Program-made: the position numbers and the translations under genes
The notes under the pieces: generated by a model
Database searches by the model: none
Told to the model about the DNA's origin: nothing
What the model saw: only the letters and a program-made list of their open reading frames with translations
In this document: piece after piece, positions 56,435-64,000 of the stretch
How the letters are laid out: each line of letters starts with the position of its first letter
Position numbering within the stretch: position 1 is the first letter of the stretch
Assembly: GCF_035222485.1 (NCBI RefSeq)
Contig: NC_085921.1
Span: forward strand, 3,844,001 to 3,908,000
Source: Podospora pseudoanserina
Taxonomy: Eukaryota; Ascomycota; Sordariomycetes; Sordariales; Podosporaceae
DNA: 64,000 bases
Direction: 5' to 3'

Positions 56435-59071
56435 ATGACCAGGGTTACAAAGATGACGTCGCCGTCATTCCCAAACTCTCAACCACCATCAGCAGACTCC
56501 CACTCCACCATTTCCATTTCCACCTCCACCTCCACCTCCAACATTTCCCACTCAGAAATCCCTCCGCGTCCGTCTTCTCCCTCAGGAAGCCTCTACGCAA
56601 TGTCCGACGACGAAGAATCCGACTACAACACCATCACCCACACCGAAACCGGCCGCGGCGTGAAGCTCCTCTTTTCAAAGTCCAAAGTCTACGTTCACCC
56701 TACACCTTCGGCCAAGGACAATATCCCGGGGTACATTGCCCTCTTGCAGCAAAAAGCCTCCTCCGGCCTTACCCGCCCGACGAGTTCCTCCTCAAAAGCC
56801 TCGATTCGCTCCTCGGATTTGCTGCTCGCATGGGTGCCTGAATCTCAACTGGGGGACTCGGCCTCGATTTATGTCAAGGTTGACCTCTGCGATGGGGGCT
56901 CCCCCCCAAAACAATCATACCTGGTGCCGCCTCCCCCGACGGTGACTACCCACCGGGGTTCGGTAGGGAGCTATGCGTTTGCTATTCCCGTGTCGGCAGT
57001 GTACTCGCTGCTTGTCCGTCCGCCAAGCTTGGGGTGGTGGTATGGGAGCGTGATTATCAACTCGAGGGCCGGTGATTCTTTTCCGGCCTTGTTTTTTCAC
57101 GACAATGAATGCCAGAGCACGTTGCTGAAGAGGAAACAGCGGGCTAGGGAGACATTTGATCCTTTTGGCGAAGGAGGGGAAATGTTTTGGGGTGGGGATG
57201 AGGTGCTGAGGTGGTTGAGGAGGTATGTTGAGATTGAGAGGAGTGCGGCGGAGCCGAATGTGTACTTGGTCGAGCCGAGCCAGGAGGATCTGGAGGGGTT
57301 TGGGGGGAAGGTTACTGCCGGTGGGAGGGCAGGGCTGGCGGTAGGGGGTGGGGTGCCTGGACCGTCGAGTTTGAGGGATAGAAGCAAGGATGGGGGGATG
57401 GATCCCTTTACGAAGTTTATCAAAGAGACGGGGTGGAATATTATGGAAAAGTTCAGCAAAGTGACGACTTTTACGAGGCAAGCAGCGCAGGATGTGCTTG
57501 ATAACCCGAGGATTCCGCCACAGATGAGGAGGTTGATGAAGAACCCCGAGGTTCAGACGCTGCAGGAGGAGTTTGATAGTGCGAGGATATACCTGGCGAG
57601 GTGGGCGATGGGAATTGCGGAACAGAGCGAGAGGGATAGAAGCCAGAGGATATGGACTGCGAGGGAGGTGATGGAGTTGGAGGATACAGATGTCGGAGAG
57701 TTTGAGCTGCTGGATAGCACGAATAGTCTCACGCTGGAGCAGATGAGGAAGCCAGTTACGCTGAGCGAGTGGAGGAAGCTTTTCGATCCACGAACTGGAC
57801 GGTTATCAGTGACGGTGGATGAAGTCAAGGAGAGGGTGTTCCATGGTGGATTGAACCCCGATGATGGCGTGCGCAAGGAGGCTTGGTTGTTCTTGCTTGG
57901 TGTGTACGATTGGTATAGTACAGCCGATGAGCGAAAGGCTCAGGCTGCCTCGCTTAGAGATGCGTATATCAAGCTGAAGGGCAGCTGGTGGGAGCGCCAG
58001 ATCGACCAGGGCGGTGAGGGTGAAGATGGAGAGTGGTGGAGGGAGCAGCGGGCTAGGATAGAAAAGGATGTCCACCGCACCGACCGCAATGTCCCGATCT
58101 TTGCTGGCGAAGACATCCCCCATCCCGATCCAGAGTCTCCCTTCGCCGAAGTCGGCACCAATGTTCACATGGAGCAACTCAAGGACATGCTCCTCACCTA
58201 CAACGAATACAACAAAGACCTCGGCTACGTGCAAGGCATGTCGGATCTTCTTGCCCCCATTTACGCCATTCTTCAAGACGACGCCATGGCCTTTTGGGGA
58301 TTCAAGTGCTTCATGGACAGGATGGAGCGCAACTTTTTGCGTGATCAGTCTGGCATGCGGGCTCAGTTGTTGGCTCTTGACCACCTGGTTCAGTTCATGG
58401 ACCCCAAGCTGTATGAACACCTCCGTTCGGCGGACAGCACCAACTTTTTCTTCTTCTTCCGGATGCTGCTCGTGTGGTACAAGCGCGAGTTTGACTGGCC
58501 GGATGTGCTGCGGTTGTGGGAGGGTTTGTGGACGGATTATTTGAGCAGTAGCTTTCATCTGTTTGTGGCGCTTGCGATTCTGGAGAAGCACAGGGATGTG
58601 ATCATGACGCATTTGAAGCATTTTGATGAGGTGTTGAAATATAGTGAGTATTTTATGCCATTCCTCATTTATCCGGAAGATGAACAGCTAACTGTTGTGC
58701 TAGTTAATGAACTCTCTGGTACAATGGACCTTGAGTCAACTCTGATCCGCGCAGAAGCTCTGTTCAAGCGGTTCCAGAGGCTAGTGGAGGCGGTGGACAG
58801 GAAGGGTCACTTTCCTGCGCCCAAGAGGGTGCCCACACAGCCAGCAGGAGACGGTACTGCTTCTGGTTCAAATACTGCTGCGACGCCTGCTTCGCCGCAG
58901 AGCAACACGAACGCGAATGAACAAAACAGTAACAGCCTGAATAACAATGGAAAGGGTAGGGAACAAGTGGAGAAGGTTATCTCGCCGGAGCTGAGGAAGT
59001 TGTTGAAGAGAGAGGTGGAAGTGCTGCCTAGACGGGACGTGGCTACGAGTAGCAAGAACGGGGGGAAGTGA
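56435..59071 (+). CDS. gyp7: Rab GTPase-activating protein GYP7 (TBC domain)
   Basis: Two exons, 56435-58643 and 58704-59071, give 858 residues. The whole span is also open without splicing, because the intron is 60 nt and has no stop, but GTGAGT, GCTAAC and GCTAG mark it and its removal gives HFDEVLKYINELSGTMDLES, the family's normal sequence. It stimulates GTP hydrolysis by Ypt7/Rab7 on late endosomes and vacuoles. N-terminal residues about 70-270 form the GYP7-type PH-like region. The TBC domain spans about 480-790, with arginine finger Arg548 (DVHRTDRNVPIF) and glutamine finger Gln600 (YVQGMSD). Tails are Ser/Thr/Asn-rich. The second ATG (56453) could also start translation. Confidence 0.93.
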   Translation: MTRVTKMTSPSFPNSQPPSADSHSTISISTSTSTSNISHSEIPPRPSSPSGSLYAMSDDEESDYNTITHTETGRGVKLLFSKSKVYVHPTPSAKDNIPGYIALLQQKASSGLTRPTSSSSKASIRSSDLLLAWVPESQLGDSASIYVKVDLCDGGSPPKQSYLVPPPPTVTTHRGSVGSYAFAIPVSAVYSLLVRPPSLGWWYGSVIINSRAGDSFPALFFHDNECQSTLLKRKQRARETFDPFGEGGEMFWGGDEVLRWLRRYVEIERSAAEPNVYLVEPSQEDLEGFGGKVTAGGRAGLAVGGGVPGPSSLRDRSKDGGMDPFTKFIKETGWNIMEKFSKVTTFTRQAAQDVLDNPRIPPQMRRLMKNPEVQTLQEEFDSARIYLARWAMGIAEQSERDRSQRIWTAREVMELEDTDVGEFELLDSTNSLTLEQMRKPVTLSEWRKLFDPRTGRLSVTVDEVKERVFHGGLNPDDGVRKEAWLFLLGVYDWYSTADERKAQAASLRDAYIKLKGSWWERQIDQGGEGEDGEWWREQRARIEKDVHRTDRNVPIFAGEDIPHPDPESPFAEVGTNVHMEQLKDMLLTYNEYNKDLGYVQGMSDLLAPIYAILQDDAMAFWGFKCFMDRMERNFLRDQSGMRAQLLALDHLVQFMDPKLYEHLRSADSTNFFFFFRMLLVWYKREFDWPDVLRLWEGLWTDYLSSSFHLFVALAILEKHRDVIMTHLKHFDEVLKYSEYFMPFLIYPEDEQLTVVLVNELSGTMDLESTLIRAEALFKRFQRLVEAVDRKGHFPAPKRVPTQPAGDGTASGSNTAATPASPQSNTNANEQNSNSLNNNGKGREQVEKVISPELRKLLKREVEVLPRRDVATSSKNGGK

Positions 59072-59570
59072 TGAGTTTTTGTTTTTTAGTGCTCTGATTG
59101 TGGCTTTTGTTTGGAGTTCTGGGACTCGGGAGACGGCAGGTGGGCAATAGGGATACCATTCTGGCGAATTAGGGGGCAAAACTGGAAGTATGGGGGTTTG
59201 GGGAGGGAACATACCTGGGACCTTGGATGAGGGATTGCATGTTGTTGTGCGAGTTTCGAATTGGTTGTTTAGTATCCTTCGGTGGTATAGTTTATTGCTA
59301 GTGAATAACAAGCCAACAGAAAGTACAGCATGTCATACCATCGAGTTCGAATGTCGTTTACCCTCTAAACACATTTCAAGAGGAAAGACGCAAAAAAGTC
59401 AACTGCTAACCCTGTCTTTCGTGATGAAAGTTATATTCCAGCTAGGTACCGAAAACCTCAAGATTGATAAACGCCCCTGTTGTCCCCAGGGTCCCAAAAG
59501 CAAACCACATCATTAACCATTTCTTTATCCCTTATCCCAATTCATATATGTATAACCCAACCCCAAGAAA
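59072..59570. other. Convergent 3' flanks of GYP7 and POL3
   Basis: No gene seen between the two stop codons. Confidence 0.5.
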
Positions 59571-62500
59571 CTACCAAATAGCAGCCTGATCAAAATCAAA
59601 CCTCGCCAACTCCCCATTCGCATCTTCCAGGTCCTTCTTCGCCTTCATCCGCATATAAAAAATCGGACAGTCCTTCGAGCTGCAAATCACCTCACAGTGC
59701 ATGCTCCCCTGACACCTCTGGCACTGTGTCCATAACCGCCCAAATCTCACCTCCAAGTCACTGACCTTGTCCAGCGTCTTCTTGTACAACTCACCCACCC
59801 TCGGCGCGTCATCGGCACACACCGCGCCCTGACTCTCTTCTTTCCCTGTCAAGGGTTTCTTGCAACCCATACACGTTTGGGTTTTCTTGGCAAATTTCAT
59901 GAGACCGCCTACTTTGGGTGCCGCGACGGAGATGGCGCGGGTGTGATCACCTGTCAGCAAGGACTTGGCTTTTGTCTCGCCGAGGATGGGCTCGAAGATG
60001 CGGCCGAGGGGTTTGGCGAGCTGATTGTCGAGGTAGTATTTTGTGTCGATGGGGACGTTGTGCTCGAGGACGTAGATCGGGTCTTCGGAGCGTTCGAAAT
60101 TCTTGGAGCCAGTCGCGCCTTTGACCATGACATAGGCTACACGGTCGCCGAGGGCGGGGGCAGAACCGGCGTCGCGCTTCTTCATGCGGTGGGCGAGCTC
60201 GACGTGAGCTTGCTTGGCGGCGTAGTCGTCTTTGGTGAGGGCTTTTGTGATGACGAGCTTGGACATGTCGACGCGGTTTTGAAGGAGGTCGGCGATGGTG
60301 TCTTTGACGTATCTAGGGGAAATGAGTATTCCGCAGGGTAAGTGATGAGAGGAAGGGGGCTTACTCTTGAGCTCCAGGGACGTCACGATCGATGAGAATC
60401 ATGCGGAGGACCTTCTCAATGACGGTTTGCACCAAAAGACAGTTGTCACGACGGACAGTCTCAATACCCTTGGTGTCCATCTTGTCATACTTCTCCGGCT
60501 TTGTCCAGTACAGCCCAGCATAACGCTTCTTGTTAATCAGAAGATAGGGAAAGTACACCTTTTCGAACTCGAGCTTGATGGGCTTGATGAACTTGCTAGA
60601 CACATAATTCGCCGCATCCTCGCCGAGCTTCATGGCCTCGGCCAACTCCTTGGTGCCAAACTTGACCATGACGGAATCAGTATCACCGTAGATGACCTGA
60701 GCGTCATGACTGTAGCCATTCTTGATGCAATATCTCTCCTCAACTTCGTGCTTCGTCCTCTCAATCATTTGACGACCGAAAGCGGTGGTACTACTAGCAA
60801 TCTCCAAGCAGGGGAGTTTGCCGTTGGTGGCACCAGTCAAACCGTAGACGGAGTTTGCACTGATCTTCAAGGCTAATTGACGACCGTTGAGCACAGCCTT
60901 TTTGAATGGATCTGTCTCAGCGGCAAGTTCTCTCTTGGCCTCCTTTCTAGCCGAGAGCAATTCCTCCAGAATTTGGGCCAACAGCCCCTTTCTCTTTTTG
61001 GTGGTAACGAACATGTCGCCATTGGGGGTAACGATGTAGTCCTCATCCTTGACTAAGCTCCACCTCTCAATATCCCTCTTCTTGATGAGAGTGGTGTAAC
61101 ACAAATTGTGGGCTTGAATGATGCTGGGGTACAGCGAAGCGAAATCCAGAGTGGCGATGGGGACATCGTAGTATCCTCTTGTAGGCTCAATGACAGTGGC
61201 ACCCTCATACTGCTCTTCTGATGACTCTGATCTCATGTTGGGAATGACAAGCTTTTGCTCCAGGGCCTTGCGGAAGAGTTGGCTCAAGAATTTGACTTGC
61301 TGACCTCTGGCGAGGAGAAAGTTGAATGGTACCCCCGTAACTCTTGCCATTTCGGTGTAGTTTTCAAGGCAAGACAGCTTGTCCATGAGTCTTTGTGGCA
61401 GATAGGCATCCTTGAGACAGTAGAGTGCCAGTCTGCGTCTCGACTCTGGGGTACCCTCGAAAAGCTCCGTGATCATGGAGTGATGGACATCTTCTTTTTG
61501 TTCACCAAGAAAATGGGCACACACAGAGTTCAGGGTATAACTGCGAAGTTGGTGGTCACGTTGAACCAGTTGAAGCAAGTCAAGCTGGAGACGACCGTTG
61601 GTGTTGGTGGCCTTTGTGTCGCGGTTGCCCATCTGCTTGCTGGAGAAGTTGGTTTCCTTCGCTACCGACTTGACGTGCGTGCGAGACCAGTATTCGAAGT
61701 TATGCACCTTGAGATGTTTCGCTCTGTCAAGGAGATAGGGGAAATCGAAGTTGGCAATATTGTACCCGATGATGATATCTGGATCAACCTTCTCTAGGAA
61801 GTCCCGCCATGCAGCCAACATTTTCCCTTCGTCCTTAAACTCCAGGATCTGAGTGGCCACAATGGGACTTGTAGTATCGAGACAGAACACGTTTCGTACA
61901 AACGGCTTCTTGTCTCCGTATTTGGTGACGATATTGGCGATTTGAATGACGGAATCGTGTTGGGCCTCGGGGAAAATACCTTTGCGACCAGCGCACTCGA
62001 TATCGAACGAGAGAATCCGGAGAGGGGCCATCTTAGACCACTCTCCAGAGGGCTTATGCGAAATCAGCTCTCGGTAGCTGATGACAGCTTCGAACTGACA
62101 GTTGGACTGCTTGTTCATGTGGATAAGGTCATATGCGCCGGCGGGTGCTTCAACCCAAGACATGCCAGCAATCGAACAGTCTACCATGAACCGAAGCAAG
62201 TACTGGATACTGTCGTAGGTCATGATGCCGCCATCATGCTTCCACATCCCCTTCCAGTTGGCCTCGCCTCTCTCGATCATGGTGCGGACCTTGTTGATGT
62301 GTTTTGGATCGGTAACCGTAACCTTGATATAAGGATTTTGGACGTTCCCTTGGAAGCCATAGATATTTTCGCGCATGGTCAGCGATACATTATGAATGAC
62401 CTGTTGATATTGGTGATTTTGCGACATCTGCGATTCGAGATATGCTTTGAACGCAAGGCAGTCCTCAACGACGAACGAGACTGGCGCCGCGACATAGAGG

Positions 62501-62949
62501 TAGTGCTTGAAGTCTTTGACATGCAAAAGAACGGAGTTGCCGTTCTCGGTCACGCCAAATAGCTTCACAGCAGGTTGACCACCACCGATCGTACCCTCCT
62601 CTGCCTCGATGGCTTGGAAGCAGAGACTGTGCTTGGAGGGATCGAAGTCGTTCGGAATGGGTGGCCGCTCCCATGCTTGGTCCTTTTCTGAGTTGTTTTG
62701 CTTGAGGTCTGAGATGTCCTGATTCAGTCTTTCGAGCACTTCGCTCTCGAAAACACTCTTCTGTTGGCTCGAGGCCATTCTGCCTTTGCTGTCATTTTGA
62801 GAGCTCTTGAAGCGTTGTGCTGGAGATGATGTGGGCTCATCGATGCGGCGCTTCTTGGTGGTGGCGGTAGAGGGAGTTGCGGCGATGTTCCGCCGGGTGC
62901 TTGAAGCCTCCCCAAAGGCCCTTTTCTGCGGTAATGTCGCGGAAGGCAT
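59571..62949 (-). CDS. pol3: DNA polymerase delta catalytic subunit
   Basis: Two exons on the minus strand, 62949-60365 and 60312-59571, joined across a 52-nt intron (GTAAGC donor, CCTAG acceptor; [16 protein letters not shown]), give 1108 residues, the normal length. Family B replicative polymerase, nuclear, lagging strand synthesis and repair. Exonuclease motifs: FDIECAG near 315, [25 protein letters not shown]. Polymerase motif [11 protein letters not shown] near 605, motif B region [12 protein letters not shown], and motif [10 protein letters not shown] near 751-759. The C-terminus has the zinc module CMGCKKPL...C (about 1009-1030) and the iron-sulphur CysB module [10 protein letters not shown]...C (about 1058-1076) that binds the B subunit. 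The N-terminus has KRAFGEASS and KKRRIDEP, probable nuclear signals. All catalytic residues are present. Confidence 0.97.
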
Positions 62950-63655
62950 TTTGGATTGCTTTGATGAAGGAGTGGCTTGCGGAAGAGCAAGTCTAGATTC
63001 CAGCTGTATGTCGAGGCATGGGATGGTGGGATATGGCAGCTGGGTTGTCTCTGGTTTGATGGGGATAGAAAGACGGTTAGAATAAGGACGTGGGATCTGG
63101 CTGGACTGTTGTTGGAGGTGTTGATGGCACGAACTCGAAATTCATTGAGCCAAAGAAACTGGGTGGACGCGCTCCATTCCCTTGTTACGTGACTGCCCCA
63201 CTTTCCCGACGCGAGAGTTAAATTGACCAGTGAGGTATGTACCCTGCGTTAGACTTTAAGTGGTTCCTGAAGACGGCCGCGACGCCACGCTCTTGCCTAC
63301 CTTAGAGCAAAACATATCGGGTTCAAGCAAAATCCTCTCTTGCTCGTCATTTATCCATTGGTCATTTCTAACAAAAGTGGATGACAGCTTACAGGAAGAG
63401 TTGGAGCAAAAGCGCAGCCTGCCAACTAGAACCACGTGAATTCGCGTTACCTAACCCTGACCCTGGACCCTCGCATCCATCTCAACCCATTTACCCCGCC
63501 AACCTTCATCGGATCTTATTGATTGTTTACTTTCACCAACATTCTCATTCAACTTACAACATCGACATCCAGAAACACCCCAAGATAAAAACCACTAGTC
63601 CAGTCTCACGAGTTATCCATAAAATATCTCAGTCAACAGCAGACTGACCTCCAAA
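62950..63655. promoter_or_regulatory. Divergent promoter of POL3 and the next gene
   Basis: About 700 bp between head-to-head start codons. An ACGCG word occurs at about 63168-63172 (GACGCGCTCC), the core of the MCB element that times replication genes to S phase; a further GACGCGAG lies near 63208. Confidence 0.5.
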
Positions 63656-64000
63656 ATGGCTGATCGCCACCTCCCTCCCTCCTCCCGACTTATAACCACA
63701 ACCACTGGCCACATCCCTTCCAAACCCTCGTCTCGTCTCATCCAGCAGCCACCCGGCCCCTCAACCACTCCAACCACAAATCCACCGCCCCCAACTGCCA
63801 GCTCTGTCCGAAGAAACCTCTTCCAAAGCCAACTAACCCGCCGCGCACCTCACCAAGCCTCGTCCTCAACCTCCTCCGACACCATCCGTCTCCACCACCA
63901 CCACCACCACTCCAACTCCTACGACTCCTCCGACCCCTACCAAGACTCCCCACCTTTACCACCCCCCTCACCCTCCTCAGAGTCAATAGTTCCCCGCAAC
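63656..64000 (+). CDS. Unrecognised protein, N-terminal part (cut by window edge)
   Basis: An ATG in CCAAAATGG opens a frame that runs off the right edge after 115 codons. The visible part is Pro, Ser and Thr-rich with seven consecutive histidines (CAC repeats, about 63892-63912) and acidic SSD phrases. This is disordered sequence; any domain lies outside. The leader before it is CA-rich, as in real fungal genes, and the minus-strand frame here is a shadow of the repeats. Confidence 0.6.
   Translation, partial: MADRHLPPSSRLITTTTGHIPSKPSSRLIQQPPGPSTTPTTNPPPPTASSVRRNLFQSQLTRRAPHQASSSTSSDTIRLHHHHHHSNSYDSSDPYQDSPPLPPPSPSSESIVPRN

Noticed and set aside
58644-58703. Treating GYP7 as a single-exon gene
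   Set aside because: The frame is open, but canonical donor, branch site and acceptor are present and removal restores the family sequence.
1-64000. tRNA genes
   Set aside because: No stretch combined A-box and B-box words with an acceptor stem; the TTCGAACC word near 22725 lacks the rest. A covariance scan would settle it.
1-64000. CRISPR arrays, bacterial operons or ribosome binding sites
   Set aside because: The window is eukaryotic; the regular repeats found are coding TPRs, microsatellites and a minisatellite without spacer structure.

Overview
The window is nuclear DNA of a filamentous ascomycete, most likely a sordariomycete close to the Sordariales. Evidence: intron-bearing genes with short introns (mostly 45-75 nt, GTRNGT donors, CTAAC or CTGAC branch sites), a single dispersed 5S rRNA gene, the fungal families UDS1, MKT1, GYP7, Mso1 and KIF1-type kinesin-3, and AT-rich TpA-rich islands that look like repeat-induced point mutation (RIP). 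Exon structures below were rebuilt by hand from splice signals, reading-frame continuity and family similarity recalled from memory; no search was run.

Layout. 1-3 kb: the 3' end of an AAA+ ATPase gene and an intact secreted alpha/beta hydrolase gene. 3-18 kb: an accessory, decayed island. It holds a Ty3/Gypsy fossil scrap, a relic of a fungal ExK nuclease-like family (DUF7924 type), a DUF3723-like relic, a MADS-box-like fragment, a DUF6601-type membrane protein gene broken by a 19-bp tandem duplication, one intact six-exon NLR gene (alpha/beta hydrolase, NB-ARC, ten near-identical 42-residue TPRs), a 35-bp minisatellite, a relic of the N-terminal domain of a second NLR (NACHT_N type), and a RIP-like AT island. 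The combination recalls cargo of Starship elements, but no captain recombinase or edges were found. 18.4-20.6 kb: UDS1 (septation). 20.6-30.6 kb: about 10 kb without a supportable gene. 30.6-43.1 kb: leukotriene A4 hydrolase-type aminopeptidase, kinesin-3, 5S rRNA, a 174-bp MITE, and MKT1. 43.1-49.7 kb: a second gene-poor stretch ending at the TATA box of a tiny three-exon gene for a 72-residue repeat protein. 50.6-64 kb: a dense housekeeping block with MSS1/MnmE and MAK16 head to head, an Mso1-like protein, GYP7, the DNA polymerase delta catalytic subunit, and the start of an unrecognised gene.

The housekeeping genes cover ribosome assembly (MAK16, 5S), mitochondrial tRNA modification (MSS1), vesicle traffic (Mso1-like, GYP7, kinesin-3), post-transcriptional control (MKT1), replication (POL3) and septation (UDS1). 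Neighbouring genes do not form a pathway, as is usual in fungi, though two head-to-head pairs share short promoters. The best candidates for undescribed biology are the 72-residue repeat protein at 49.9 kb and the NLR-bearing island at 3-18 kb.
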